Assembly: GCF_900445235.1 (NCBI RefSeq)
Contig: NZ_UFSM01000001.1
Coordinates: 248,001-312,000 of the forward strand
Length of the DNA stretch: 64,000 nucleotides
Reading direction: 5' to 3'
DNA from: Aminobacter aminovorans
Lineage (GTDB): Bacteria; Pseudomonadota; Alphaproteobacteria; Rhizobiales; Rhizobiaceae
Part shown: positions 43,768 to 52,605 of the stretch, in pieces
Layout of the letters: the number at the start of each line of letters is the position of its first letter
Position numbering within the stretch: the stretch's first letter is position 1
Notes under the pieces: model-generated
What the model was told of the DNA's origin: nothing
Seen by the model: only the letters and a program-made list of their open reading frames with translations
The model's database searches: none
Translations under genes and position numbers: made by a program

Positions 43768-44409
43768 CTATTCCTGCGGCATCTCGGCGGCGTTGTAGAC
43801 ATGGCGGGCGGCAAGCAGGGCGGCGAGCTCACTGTCACCGGCGATCACCGCGCGCAGGATGCCGGCGTGCTCTTCCCAGTTCTGGCGGCCACGGCGCTTG
43901 CTGATCGGCGCGAACAGCATCACCGTGCGGTCGCGCAGCGAACGCACCATGTCCTGCAGCACAGAATTTGCGGCGACGGTTGCCAGCGCTTCGTGGAACT
44001 CGGTGTTCTGGCGCGACAAAAGCACCGGATCGTCGGTGTCGGCGAGCTTGGCGCCGTCGTCAAGGATGCGCTGCAAGGCGGCGATCTGTTCGGGGTCGTG
44101 GCGCTTGGCGGCAAGCTTGGCGTTGAGCGCCTCGAGCGTGGCGCGCACCTCGACCAGCTCGCGCTTCTGCTCCTCGCTGAACACCGTGACCGAGGCGCCG
44201 CGGCGCGGCTCGATGGTGACGATGCCTTCGGCGGCGAGCTCGCGTAGCGCCTCGCGCACCGGCATACGCGACACGCCCATCTCCTCTGAGAGGCGGCCCT
44301 CGACCAGTCTCTCGCCGACACCGATTTCGCCGCTGACGATGCGCTCGCGCAAAGCGGCGGTGATCAGTTTGGTGAGCGGAGCGTGGATTTCCCCGAGTAC
44401 GACGGTCAT
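43768..44409 (-). CDS. GntR family regulator, FCD (FadR/VanR-like) subgroup
   Basis: The 213-residue protein has an N-terminal winged helix (RIVSGEIGVGERLVEGRLSEEMGVSRMPVREALRELAAEGIVTIEPRRGASV, residues about 23-75) and an FCD effector domain (EVRATLEALNAKLAAKRH, NTEFHEALATVAAN, HAGILRAVIAGD) with metal-binding His residues. FCD regulators sense organic acids or amino-acid-like ligands. It is the last gene of a minus-strand block with the esterase, reductase and HDO protein. The repeated TGTATAC-type elements in this region are plausible targets. Confidence 0.9.
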   Translation of the reverse strand: MTVVLGEIHAPLTKLITAALRERIVSGEIGVGERLVEGRLSEEMGVSRMPVREALRELAAEGIVTIEPRRGASVTVFSEEQKRELVEVRATLEALNAKLAAKRHDPEQIAALQRILDDGAKLADTDDPVLLSRQNTEFHEALATVAANSVLQDMVRSLRDRTVMLFAPISKRRGRQNWEEHAGILRAVIAGDSELAALLAARHVYNAAEMPQE

Positions 44410-44502
44410 GGTCTTACACTTCCTGTGGCAAGGGTCGAATCAACCTGCGGAAGCAACGCCTTGTGCCGAATGATATAGCGTCCGGGCTTTGGAGTACAAT
44501 AT

Positions 44503-46065
44503 TCAATCTGCACCCCCCATCTGGTGCATTGCCGGCCACGATGCGAGCCGGATTGCGCCATGAAGCGGCCCAAACAGCATACCGTCGCGCCCGATCCGCA
44601 TCGCCTTCGCCGCGCCTGGCGGCAACTCGGGGTTGAACCTTGGCCAATCCATGGTTGGCGTTGACGGCCTGCCATCCCTGGCGAACGCCGCCCAGGCGGC
44701 CATCATTGCGGTGACGGTAGCTTCGGCCGCATCGGCGCCGATCTTGGACGCAAGATGCGGATGGCGGTGGCTGCCGAAGACGAATGGCACACAGGCAGCG
44801 TGCGGCGTGCCGCCGGTGACCGCAAGCGGCCAGGCGAAATCGTAAAGAAAGGCGGGCGCGCCGCGCCGCGCATGACGCGTTGCACAGCGCAAGATCGGCG
44901 CGCGGAAGACGAGGTCGGAATAAATCGAAAGCCAGACGGCATCGGAACAGGCATCCGGCATGGCCTCATTGTAGCTGGCCAGGATCGCCGCGGGCGAAGG
45001 TGCTGGCTCGAAGGGATAGTGCAACGTGATCAGCCGCGTCAGCGCCGCTTCGAATGGCGCGCCGGCCTCGGGCGGTGCAAGTACCGAAAGCTCGACTCCG
45101 TCGGGTAGCGCAAGGTCGTACCAGAACCTGGCCTCGTCGCGGGTGAAGCCGATCAGCAGCGGCACGTCGGCCATGACGCCATCATGCGGCCAGGCGTGCA
45201 CCAGGCTGCCATCTAGCGTCGGCGCCGTCCGTGGCCGGGGAAACTGCCTGGCGAAGTCGGGATCGCGCAGCAGTGCAGCCTCGCGGCGGACGAGGTCGGC
45301 GCCGTCGAGTTCGCGCAAGCCGGCAACCGAGGTGCCCAGCGCCGCAGCCACCGCCTCTGTATATTCGGCGGCATCGTCGAGCCCGACAAACATCGGCGGC
45401 TGGAACAAGGGCGGGCTCTGCGCGATGACGCCACGAAACAGCCCCCGGCAGTCAGGGTTTTGGGCGATCAGCACAACGTTGGCGGCACCGGAAGATTGGC
45501 CGGCTATCGTCACTTTGCCGGGATCACCACCGAAGGCAGCGATGCTGTCGCGCAGCCAGCGCAGGCTCGCGATCTTGTCCTGCATGCCCCAATTGGCGCA
45601 TGTGCCGGTTTCGGGGTCGGTAAGGTCAGGATGGGCAAGGCCGCCCAGCGGCCCGAGCCGGTAGTTGACGGTGACGACGACAATGCCGTGCTCGCAGGCC
45701 AGGCGAAAGCCGTCGCAGGCTGCAGCGCCGCCATGGCCGTTGCGTGTCGCCCCGCCGTGGAACCAGACCAGCGCGGGCAGATCGCGGGCCTCGGCAGGGG
45801 CCCAGACATTCAGCGTAAGGCAGTCCTCCTCCATGCGTGCAATCGGCTCGTTGAGCCAAGTCTGGCTGCCAGCGAGGTGCTGCGGCGCCGCCGGACCGAT
45901 ACGGTCGGCAGGCCTTATGCCGGTCCAGCCAGGCGCTGGCATAGGCGAGCGCAATCGGAGGGAGCCCACGGGCGCTGCCGCATAGGGAATGCCAAGGAAA
46001 TGGTCGACACCACCATGCCGTCGCCCAGCGAGGCGGCCGGCCGGCGTTGCGACTGAGATTTCCAT
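44503..46065 (-). CDS. Carboxylesterase, type B (para-nitrobenzyl esterase family)
   Basis: The 520-residue alpha/beta hydrolase has an oxyanion-hole motif (ALVWFHGGATRNGHGG) and the nucleophile elbow GQSSGAANV (about residues 194-202) in place of the usual GESAGA. The acidic residue and His lie in the C-terminal half (FVFGSHRH near residue 440). The EDCLTLNVWAP segment is diagnostic. No signal peptide, so cytosolic. It probably opens an ester or lactone in the pathway of this cluster. It ends 93 bp before the GntR gene. Confidence 0.87.
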   Translation of the reverse strand: MEISVATPAGRLAGRRHGGVDHFLGIPYAAAPVGSLRLRSPMPAPGWTGIRPADRIGPAAPQHLAGSQTWLNEPIARMEEDCLTLNVWAPAEARDLPALVWFHGGATRNGHGGAAACDGFRLACEHGIVVVTVNYRLGPLGGLAHPDLTDPETGTCANWGMQDKIASLRWLRDSIAAFGGDPGKVTIAGQSSGAANVVLIAQNPDCRGLFRGVIAQSPPLFQPPMFVGLDDAAEYTEAVAAALGTSVAGLRELDGADLVRREAALLRDPDFARQFPRPRTAPTLDGSLVHAWPHDGVMADVPLLIGFTRDEARFWYDLALPDGVELSVLAPPEAGAPFEAALTRLITLHYPFEPAPSPAAILASYNEAMPDACSDAVWLSIYSDLVFRAPILRCATRHARRGAPAFLYDFAWPLAVTGGTPHAACVPFVFGSHRHPHLASKIGADAAEATVTAMMAAWAAFARDGRPSTPTMDWPRFNPELPPGAAKAMRIGRDGMLFGPLHGAIRLASWPAMHQMGGAD

Positions 46066-46098
46066 GTTGTCCCTTGCCCCGCGACCGGCTGTTCGTCG

Positions 46099-47112
46099 CT
46101 ACACGGCCGGCACCAGCGTGTGCTGGAAATTGAAAGCGTCGGCGTAGATGAATCCGGGATTGGCGCCGTTCTCGACAAACAGCTTCCTGGCGCTCGATAT
46201 CATCTTGGGCGAACCGCACATGTAGATCGCGTGCTCGGAAAAATCGCCGAGGTCCTCGGCAGCGATCTCCTGGACATAGCCTTGCCGCCCTTGCCAGCCC
46301 GATCCGGGCCGCGACAGCACCGGCACATACTGGAAGTCACACAGACGCTCGCCCCAGGTCTGTATCTCGTCATGCAGATAAAGATCCTCCTCCGTCCGCA
46401 TGCCCCAGTAGAGCGATACGGGCGGGCAGTCGGGATCGTCCATCAGCGATTCCAGTATGCTCTTGATCGGCGCCAGCCCCGTGCCGGTCGCCACCATCAG
46501 CAACGGGCGAAAATCCTCCTTGCGGCAGCAGAACAGGCCATGCGGCAGCTCGACATCGAGTCTGTCGCCGGGGCCGAGCCGCAGCAGCTGGCCGCCGGTG
46601 AAATGGCCGTCGCGGACGCGGCGAACATGCAGGTCCACGGTCTTGCCGTTGGGCACCGAAGCCATCGAGAAACTGCGCTTTTTGCCGTCCTCGAGCAGCA
46701 CGTTGAGATATTGCCCTGGCCGGTAGACAAGCTGTTCCGCGCCGGGAAGTGCAAGCGTCAGGTGAACGACGTCGCGGCCAACATTGCGGACGGACTGGAT
46801 GGTCGCGGTATACCGTTCTGGATCGGAGCACGGTTCCATCGGCCGTTCGGTCGAGATCACGAGGTCGCTTTCGGGCCTTGCCTGGCAGGCGAGCGCGAAG
46901 CCCTCCTCCTCGTCTTCCGGCGTCAGCGCCAGCGGGTACTCCTCATAGCGGACGCAGCCTTCCATCAGCCTGATACGGCAGGTGCCGCAGCCACCTTCGG
47001 TGCAGTCATGCAGCAGCTGGACGCCCTGGCGGATCGCCGCCATCAGCACGGATTCCTCCGCGGCAACGGTAAACTCGTCCTCGGTCTCGAGGACGCGCAC
47101 AACATGGTCCAT
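46099..47112 (-). CDS. 2Fe-2S ferredoxin-NAD(P)H reductase fusion (oxygenase reductase type)
   Basis: The 337-residue electron-transfer protein has a plant-type 2Fe-2S domain (CTEGGCGTCRIRL followed by CQARPE, about residues 37-80). An FAD-binding domain follows (GQYLNVLLEDGKKRSFSMASVP), then an NAD-binding domain (LLMVATGTGLAPIKSI and YMCGSPKMI). This order is that of reductases serving phenol, benzoate and alkane oxygenases. The ATG at 47112 has GGAGACAGGG in front. It is the natural electron source for an oxygenase-type partner; the two HDO proteins and two ferredoxins nearby are candidates. Confidence 0.9.
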   Translation of the reverse strand: MDHVVRVLETEDEFTVAAEESVLMAAIRQGVQLLHDCTEGGCGTCRIRLMEGCVRYEEYPLALTPEDEEEGFALACQARPESDLVISTERPMEPCSDPERYTATIQSVRNVGRDVVHLTLALPGAEQLVYRPGQYLNVLLEDGKKRSFSMASVPNGKTVDLHVRRVRDGHFTGGQLLRLGPGDRLDVELPHGLFCCRKEDFRPLLMVATGTGLAPIKSILESLMDDPDCPPVSLYWGMRTEEDLYLHDEIQTWGERLCDFQYVPVLSRPGSGWQGRQGYVQEIAAEDLGDFSEHAIYMCGSPKMISSARKLFVENGANPGFIYADAFNFQHTLVPAV

Positions 47113-47154
47113 CCCTGTCTCCACTAAGGTTGGGATGCGGCGCTGCCGCTCCGG

Positions 47155-47634
47155 TCACTTCTTGATGTCGGCCTGCACCATGACCTTGTGACCCTTGGGC
47201 TCGAGCAGCATCTGCAACGCGGCGAGTGCCGCGACGCCACAGGCAATGTCCTGCTCGCCATTGCCGCCGCTGAGACCGACACCGCCGATGACCTCGCCAT
47301 CGACGACGACAGGAAAGCCACCGACAAAGGCGGCGAAACGACCTTCGAAGCTGAGCTGGATGCCGAAGGCCTCGTTGCCGGGCAGCGCCGGGCCGTTCGG
47401 CGGAGTGGTGAACAGATGCGTCGAGCGCTTGTGGCCGGCGGCGGTGAAGGCCTTGTTCCAGGCGATCTGCGGGCCGGTGACGCGCGCGCCATTCATGCGC
47501 TCCAGCGCGATCGGATAGCCGCCGTCATCGGCGATGCAGACGGTTTCGGGAACATTGAGCTCCTGTGCCTTGGCCACAGCCGCGGCCACCATCACACGGG
47601 CTTCTTCGAGTTCGAGTTTGAGAACCTGTTTCAC
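47155..47634 (-). CDS. GlcG/HbpS family protein (heme-degrading-like)
   Basis: The 159-residue protein (GTG start at 47634 preferred; TTG at 47652 possible) has the GlcG/HbpS pattern LELEEARVMVAAAVAKAQELNVPETVCIADDGGYPIALERMNGA, then GGFPVVVDGEVIGGVGLSGGNGEQD. HbpS of Streptomyces binds heme, whereas GlcG-type members often sit in catabolic operons with unclear function. It lies between the reductase gene and the first HDO gene, so it may be an accessory for their cofactor or substrate. Confidence 0.78.
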   Translation of the reverse strand: MKQVLKLELEEARVMVAAAVAKAQELNVPETVCIADDGGYPIALERMNGARVTGPQIAWNKAFTAAGHKRSTHLFTTPPNGPALPGNEAFGIQLSFEGRFAAFVGGFPVVVDGEVIGGVGLSGGNGEQDIACGVAALAALQMLLEPKGHKVMVQADIKK

Positions 47635-47725
47635 GTCGCTATCGTCCGGCAATTGTTGTCATTTTTGGACCGCTGAGGGAATGCGCGAGGCAGGGTCGCC
47701 CCGCGCGGTCCCCGATGTGGTGGAA

Positions 47726-48454
47726 TTAGGCTGCGAGCAGTTCCTCGAGCGGCAGTTCGGCCGCGACATAGTCGTTGTAGAGGGCAGTGGTGTAGAGCAG
47801 CCTCATCTGGGCGCCTACCTCGCAGATCTTGAGGCAGCGCTGCTGCATCTCGACGGTGCGGGCATGCTCCAGCACGATCTGGTAGCCGCGCTCGCCATGG
47901 ATCTCGTCGGAGACGATGTGCAGGTCGAAAAACTCGACCTCCTCGTCAGTGAAGCCATATTTGTCGCGCAGCGTCGGCGTCTGCTTGCGATAGATCGACG
48001 GCACCTGGGATTCCAGGCCGACGACGAGGCCGGCAACAGCTACGATCGGGTCTTCGCGCATCGCCACCGCATAGCACCAGCTCTGCAGGGCACGGGTCGT
48101 CGGCGACATATTGTCGGGGTCGCGCATCCTGTCGCCTGAAGTGCCGCAGGCTTCGCCGAAACGGACAAGCAGATCGGTGTGGCGGTCGCCGCCGATCTCT
48201 TCCTCATACATGTTGGCGAGCAGGAAATCCTTGGCCTCGACATAGCCCTCCGGCATGCGGGCGTAGATGTAGCCGAGGTAGTCCGCGAACGGCCCGACAT
48301 AGTGGTAGTGGTTCTCGGCCCAGCGGGCGAGATGGTCGCGGCTGAGCTTGCCGCTGGCCCAGCCGACGCTGAAGGGCGACTTGTTGGCACTCTTGCCCTT
48401 GATGGCGTTTTCGAGCGCGGTGCGGAACTCGTCCGGGTTCATTGCAACGGTCAT
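47726..48454 (-). CDS. Heme-oxygenase-like diiron (HDO/PqqC-like) enzyme, paralogue 1
   Basis: The 242-residue all-helical protein of the TenA/PqqC/CADD superfamily has a full set of likely iron ligands. These are Glu85-x6-His92 (EEEIGGDRH), Glu148 (VGLESQ) and His179-x3-Asp183-x2-His186 (LHIVSDEIH), the pattern of SznF-, BesC- and CADD-like HDO oxygenases. Such enzymes activate O2 for N-oxygenation, C-C cleavage or self-sacrificing chemistry. It is about 93% identical over residues 1-230 to the product of 56910-57668. A GGGGAAC ribosome-binding site precedes the ATG, and a palindromic operator precedes that. Substrate unknown. Confidence 0.82.
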   Translation of the reverse strand: MTVAMNPDEFRTALENAIKGKSANKSPFSVGWASGKLSRDHLARWAENHYHYVGPFADYLGYIYARMPEGYVEAKDFLLANMYEEEIGGDRHTDLLVRFGEACGTSGDRMRDPDNMSPTTRALQSWCYAVAMREDPIVAVAGLVVGLESQVPSIYRKQTPTLRDKYGFTDEEVEFFDLHIVSDEIHGERGYQIVLEHARTVEMQQRCLKICEVGAQMRLLYTTALYNDYVAAELPLEELLAA

Positions 48455-48482
48455 TCACTGTTCCCCTTGAGGTGTCGTCTGA

Positions 48483-48517
48483 AGGTCATTTTGGAATACT
48501 GTATACCAAAATGACCT
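48483..48517. promoter_or_regulatory. 35-bp palindromic operator before HDO paralogue 1
   Basis: AGGTCATTTTGG and CCAAAATGACCT form perfect 12-bp inverted arms around AATACTGTATA. Within it, GAATACTGTATACCAAA (48494-48510) is identical to 57706-57722 in front of the second HDO gene. GTATAC cores suit GntR-FCD regulators. Confidence 0.75.
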
Positions 48518-48676
48518 GAGTGCAAGGGCCGGTAAAGGATACGGTGGGTAGAGCATGGCGGCGGACTGGCCATGCCGCGGAAGTTCCGCTAGCTTTCTTT
48601 CATCCGAAACATTCCGGTGAACCTTTTTGCGGCCAACAACGACCAAGCAGACAGGAGCCCGGCGGTAGCACCGGCC

Positions 48677-49249
48677 ATGAACATCGCATCAGACCCCATG
48701 TCCGATCGTGATCTCGTGAGCCGCGTCGCAAACGGCGACCGCGCCGCTTTGCGGCTCCTGTTCACGCGGCACCACGCACGGGTCTACCGTTTCGTGGCGC
48801 GCCAGACGGGGTCGGAAGCAATGGCGGATGACGTAGCCAATGAAGTGTTTCTCGAATTGTGGCGCCAGGCGCCGAAATTCGAAGGCCGTTCGGAAGTCTC
48901 GACCTGGCTGCTCGGCATCGCGCGCTTCAAGGCGCTGTCGTCGCTGCGCAAGCGCAAGGAGGAGTGGCTAGATGACGACGATGCGGCAGCCGTTCCCGAT
49001 GACAACGACACGCCCGAAGTGGCGACGATGAAACAGGACAAGGGCGCTGCCCTGCGCCGTCTTGTCGACACGCTCGCCGACGAACATCGCATGGTCATCG
49101 ACCTGGCCTACTACCATGGCAAGTCGGTCACCGAGATCGGCGAGGTACTCGACATTCCAGTCGCCACGGTGAAGACGCGGATGTTCTATGCCCGCAAGAA
49201 GCTCGGCGAAGCCTTGAAGGCCGCCGGATATGACAGGGGCTGGCCATGA
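48677..49249 (+). CDS. ECF sigma factor (RNA polymerase sigma-70 family)
   Basis: The 190-residue protein has sigma region 2 (LLFTRHHARVYRFVARQTGSEAMADDVANEVFLELWRQAPKFEGRSEVSTWLLGIARFKAL) and region 4 (RRLVDTLADEHRMVIDLAYYHGKSVTEIGEVLDIPVATVKTRMFYARKKL). The start is uncertain: ATG 48677 and ATG 48698 are both possible, and an upstream GTG frame opens at 48617. It overlaps the anti-sigma gene by 4 bp, so the two are co-translated. It probably responds to an envelope signal relayed by that partner. Confidence 0.88.
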   Translation: MNIASDPMSDRDLVSRVANGDRAALRLLFTRHHARVYRFVARQTGSEAMADDVANEVFLELWRQAPKFEGRSEVSTWLLGIARFKALSSLRKRKEEWLDDDDAAAVPDDNDTPEVATMKQDKGAALRRLVDTLADEHRMVIDLAYYHGKSVTEIGEVLDIPVATVKTRMFYARKKLGEALKAAGYDRGWP

Positions 49250-49908
49250 GCGCTGCCGAAAAGATGTCGCGCCGCGACGAGATCGAAACCCTGCTGCCTT
49301 TCTACCTTAACGGCACGCTCGAAGGTTCCGAGCTGGCGACCGTGGAAGACTGGCTCGCCAGTGATCCGGCGGCATCCGCCGCACTTGAAGCCGCCGAAGC
49401 CGAATTCTCCGGCACCATGGCCGCCAACGAGGCGATCCGCCCGCCCGCCGACGCGCTGAGCCGCTTCTCCAAATTGTTCGACGCCGAAGCCGGGCCGGTG
49501 CGCGAGCCGCAGGCGCAATCATTGCTGTCGCGTGTATGGGAGCGCTTCATGGGCCTGCCGGTTGGCGTCGCCTGGGGTGCTGCGGCAGCACTGCTGGCGC
49601 TGGTCATGGTGCAGTCGGTGCTCGAACCCGGCAGCCGCGGCAACGATATCCAGGTCGCCGGCACAGGCGAGGACCAGACCAAGCTGCCCTTCGCCCTGGT
49701 GACCTTCAAGCCCGACGCCAGGATGGCCGATATCGCCACCCTGCTCGGCGACAATGGCGCCTCGATCATCGACGGCCCGACGGCGAGCGGCGTGTTCCGC
49801 ATCGCCATCCCGTCCGAGACCGTCGCCGATTACGACCGCATCGTCAGCGTCATTGCCGCCGCACCCTTCGCGGACACGGTGACGGCAGGAAGGAAACCCC
49901 AGGGATGA
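49246..49908 (+). CDS. Anti-sigma factor, single-pass membrane protein
   Basis: The 220-residue product has a cytoplasmic N-terminal domain (RRDEIETLLPFYLNGTLEGSELATVEDWLASDP, zinc-finger-like anti-sigma helix without the Cys pair). It has one membrane helix near residues 103-124 (VGVAWGAAAALLALVMVQSVL). The periplasmic domain includes LVTFKPDARMADIATLLGDNGASIIDGPTASGVFRIAI, which resembles a peptidase-inhibitor/propeptide-like fold. It is encoded between the sigma factor and a subtilase, overlapping both. Confidence 0.83.
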   Translation: MSAAEKMSRRDEIETLLPFYLNGTLEGSELATVEDWLASDPAASAALEAAEAEFSGTMAANEAIRPPADALSRFSKLFDAEAGPVREPQAQSLLSRVWERFMGLPVGVAWGAAAALLALVMVQSVLEPGSRGNDIQVAGTGEDQTKLPFALVTFKPDARMADIATLLGDNGASIIDGPTASGVFRIAIPSETVADYDRIVSVIAAAPFADTVTAGRKPQG

Positions 49909-51413
49909 TGGCGTCGGGGCGAATTGCACAGCTTGTGCTGGCGGCGGCATTGTTCGCCGCCATGCCTGTTTTCGCCCAGACCAACGACCCCAACCTGACG
50001 CCGCAGCAGCTCGACTGCCTCAACCAGACGACAGCGGCCGGCAACGCCAATTGCCTGCAGCCGGGTGGCCCGGTACCTGGCGACCCCACCCCGGAAGGTC
50101 CCTCGGGCGGCAGCCGCCTGCCGGGCTCCGTCGGCCTGCCTGAGCTGATCGTCGACCTGTTTCCAAATCCCGGCGACTTTCCCGGTGTCGCCTCGGGCGG
50201 CCAGCCCCCAACACCGGTGCCAACGCCCAATCCGCTGCGCGACCCTACAGGAGGTGCCGCTCCTTCCGGCAGTGGCGGGCAGGCCGGTTCTCCTCCGCCA
50301 ACACCTCCGGCAGCCGACGCGACGCCGCCCGGCCCCGCCATCACGGCGGCGGCGCGCGCCATCTCGGGTGCGTTCGTTCCCGACGAGGTGCTGGTGACGG
50401 TCGATGGTGGTGCCGCCGACGCCCAGGCACTGGCTGCCGCCTATGGCCTTGAAATCCGCTCGCAGCGCCAGTCGACATTGCTCGGCACCAGTCTCGTGCG
50501 CTTCGGCATCCCCGACGGCCGTCCAGTCGGCGTGGTGCTGGCGCAGCTCGCCGGCGACGGCCGCACCAGCGAGCGCGAGCCCAACCACATCTACGAACTG
50601 CAGCAGGCGGCCGCCGCCCCCAGCTTCGCCTTCCAGCGCATCTCGCTCGACGAGGCGGCGGCGAATGGCGAAAACGTCAATGTCGCGGTCATCGACACGG
50701 CGATCGACGAGACCCATCCGGCGCTGAAAGGCGTCATCGCAGAGAGCTTCGACGCCATGCCGGGCGTTGCCGTCACCGCCCGTGACCATGCCACCTCGGT
50801 GGCCGGGCTGATATCAGGCACCGGTGACTTCAAGGGCATGGCGCCGGGTTCGAAGATTTTCCACGCCCGCGCCTTCGAAGGCGGCAAGTCGAACATGGAG
50901 ATCATCCTCAACGCGCTCGACTGGGCCGCCGAGCAGAACGTCCAGATCGTCAATATGAGTTTCGTCGGGCCGAAGAACGCGCTGCTGGAACAAGCGAGCC
51001 GCGGGGCGCGGGCGCGCGGCATGATCCTGGTCGCCGCCGCCGGCAACAACGGCCCGGGCGCGCCTTTTGGCTACCCTGCCGCCTACAAGGGCGTCATCGC
51101 GGTGACGGCGACCGACGCCAAGGATGCGATCATGCAGCAGGCCAATCGCGGCCCTTATGTCTACATCTCGGCCCCAGGCGTCGACCTGATGGCACCGGTC
51201 GGCGGGGGCACCGACCTCGTCACCGGCACGTCCTTTGCCGCGGCCGTCGTCAGCGGCGCGATCGCCAACCTTCTACACGCAGAGCCAAAGCGCAGCGCCG
51301 ACTCGATCGAAAAGGCGCTGGCCAGCACCGCCACCGATCTCGGCGACAAGGGCCGCGACACTGACTTCGGTTTCGGGCTGATCAACACCAAGGCAGCAGA
51401 AGCAGCGAAGTAG
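49905..51413 (+). CDS. S8 family serine protease (subtilase), secreted
   Basis: The 502-residue protein has the signal peptide MMASGRIAQLVLAAALFAAMPVFA. A Pro/Gly-rich linker (about residues 45-150) and an I9-like prodomain (EVLVTVDGGAADAQALAAAYGLEI) follow, then a peptidase domain with Asp264 (VIDTAID), His295 (RDHATSVAG), oxyanion Asn in AAGNNGPG and nucleophile Ser443 (GTSFAAAVV). Its ATG overlaps the anti-sigma stop. The sigma/anti-sigma/protease trio is a self-contained signalling operon, and the protease may act on the anti-sigma periplasmic part. Confidence 0.88.
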   Translation: MMASGRIAQLVLAAALFAAMPVFAQTNDPNLTPQQLDCLNQTTAAGNANCLQPGGPVPGDPTPEGPSGGSRLPGSVGLPELIVDLFPNPGDFPGVASGGQPPTPVPTPNPLRDPTGGAAPSGSGGQAGSPPPTPPAADATPPGPAITAAARAISGAFVPDEVLVTVDGGAADAQALAAAYGLEIRSQRQSTLLGTSLVRFGIPDGRPVGVVLAQLAGDGRTSEREPNHIYELQQAAAAPSFAFQRISLDEAAANGENVNVAVIDTAIDETHPALKGVIAESFDAMPGVAVTARDHATSVAGLISGTGDFKGMAPGSKIFHARAFEGGKSNMEIILNALDWAAEQNVQIVNMSFVGPKNALLEQASRGARARGMILVAAAGNNGPGAPFGYPAAYKGVIAVTATDAKDAIMQQANRGPYVYISAPGVDLMAPVGGGTDLVTGTSFAAAVVSGAIANLLHAEPKRSADSIEKALASTATDLGDKGRDTDFGFGLINTKAAEAAK

Positions 51414-51986
51414 GCGCAACACTTCGGCGGTATGGGTTTATCGCGATGTCGGCGCCTCGCTGACACTATTCTTTGAGCTGAAACCCAAGTCTGTTGGGTC
51501 ACCATTCGGTTTTATGAAACTGAATTCATCATCTATTGTATTCACTATAATTCACGTCGTCCGTCGCGGGCTGTCTAATCGTCTGCGGGACCCAGGCGGG
51601 CTGGTAATCACATCGCTGCGCCGCCAGTTCGCATGATGACCTGACGGGGCATACGTCAATCGACTGACAGCGCGGCAGCCTGACGCTCAAGCGCGAGATC
51701 ACGGCGAGCCGCATCAGGGAAGAGATTGTCGCAACCTCGATTCTGCCAGGGTAGACAACAGCAAGCTGATCCGCGTGCCGCAGGGGCGCTGCATGCAGGC
51801 CTTGAGCCTGCCGCAATCGGACCTATAGCTCCGCGCCATCATGACCTGTTCTTTTGAGTCCCGCTAAGGCCCCGCTTCACGCATCGCGTGGACCAGGGCC
51901 GTGTTCAGCCAAACCGGTGAGCTCTACGGCTCGCCAAGGTGGATGACGCCCGGTGCCTTGGCATCGGGACTGCGGACTCACAAATC
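51414..51986. other. 573-bp region without a convincing gene
   Basis: The stretch is slightly AT-richer than its surroundings and has no frame with a ribosome-binding site. A short plus-strand segment (51674-51754) reads GSLTLKREITASRIREEIVATSILPG then stops. This resembles the first helix of a GntR regulator and may be a decayed remnant. The open frame on the minus strand at 51529-51816 is not family-like. Confidence 0.4.
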
Positions 51987-52253
51987 ATGAATATCACGAA
52001 GAAGGAGCGCAAAGCGCTCGAAGTGCTGTCGTTCGGCGGCACCATCATCCTAGAAAAAGACTCCAGCAACCGGCCGCTGGAAGCGTCGGTCGTCACCCGG
52101 GAAGGCTGGTCGCTGGAGGGCGCCGGCCTCGCCGAATTCAAGGTGCTGAAGGCGAAGCGACTGGTGGTCTCCCGCAACGGCGGCAACTACACCATATCAA
52201 GGGAAGGCGTGGTCAGCCTGCAGCGGGCACGGCAGGCCGCGAAGAAAGGGTAG
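51987..52253 (+). CDS. YjhX family (UPF0386) putative toxin
   Basis: The 88-residue product begins MNITKKERKALEVLSFGGTIILEKD and continues VVTREGWSLEGAGLAEFKVLKAKRLVVSRNGGNYTISREGVVSLQRAR, which follows E. coli YjhX in length and pattern. YjhX has been listed as the toxin partner of YjhQ, but no GNAT antitoxin gene of that kind is adjacent here. The ATG at 51987 is chosen for family agreement; the frame is open to 51939. It is more likely a winged-helix DNA-binding protein. Confidence 0.75.
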   Translation: MNITKKERKALEVLSFGGTIILEKDSSNRPLEASVVTREGWSLEGAGLAEFKVLKAKRLVVSRNGGNYTISREGVVSLQRARQAAKKG

Positions 52254-52296
52254 GCCAAGCTAGGACACCCCCAACAATGAGAGCGGGATTTTAGCT

Positions 52297-52584
52297 ATGA
52301 CAACCGTCTATTCGATGGGGCTCATGATCGTTGCACCACTGGCTGCGACGCTGGCGACAATCCTGCTCACATCAGGTGGCAGGTACCGTTTCATCTGCGC
52401 GGCACTGACACTGAGTACGCTTCTGGTGTGTGGGTATTTGTTGTTCACCGGCGTGACCAACGCCTGCGCGATCGACGAAAGTGAGTGTGTCGGGTCAACC
52501 GCCACTGCCTATCTCGTCGCCGCGCTTTGGCTGATGTGTGCCGCTGCATGCTTGTATCGCGTGCTTGCGGTCAGACGACGCTAA
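52297..52584 (+). CDS. Small membrane protein, hypothetical
   Basis: The 95-residue protein has three hydrophobic helices (MGLMIVAPLAATLATILLTSG, FICAALTLSTLLVCGYLLFTGV, TAYLVAALWLMCAAACLYRVLAV) and one Cys pair in the loop (NACAIDESECVG). No family recognised. The ribosome-binding site is weak (GAGAGCGGG, about 18 nt upstream). It lies 43 bp after the YjhX-type gene. Confidence 0.45.
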   Translation: MTTVYSMGLMIVAPLAATLATILLTSGGRYRFICAALTLSTLLVCGYLLFTGVTNACAIDESECVGSTATAYLVAALWLMCAAACLYRVLAVRRR

Positions 52585-52605
52585 ATCAAACAGCAGAAAT
52601 CTTCC

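Noticed and set aside
51529..51816. Minus-strand 95-codon frame
   Set aside because: No ribosome-binding site, no motif, and several rare Cys/His positions typical of random frames.
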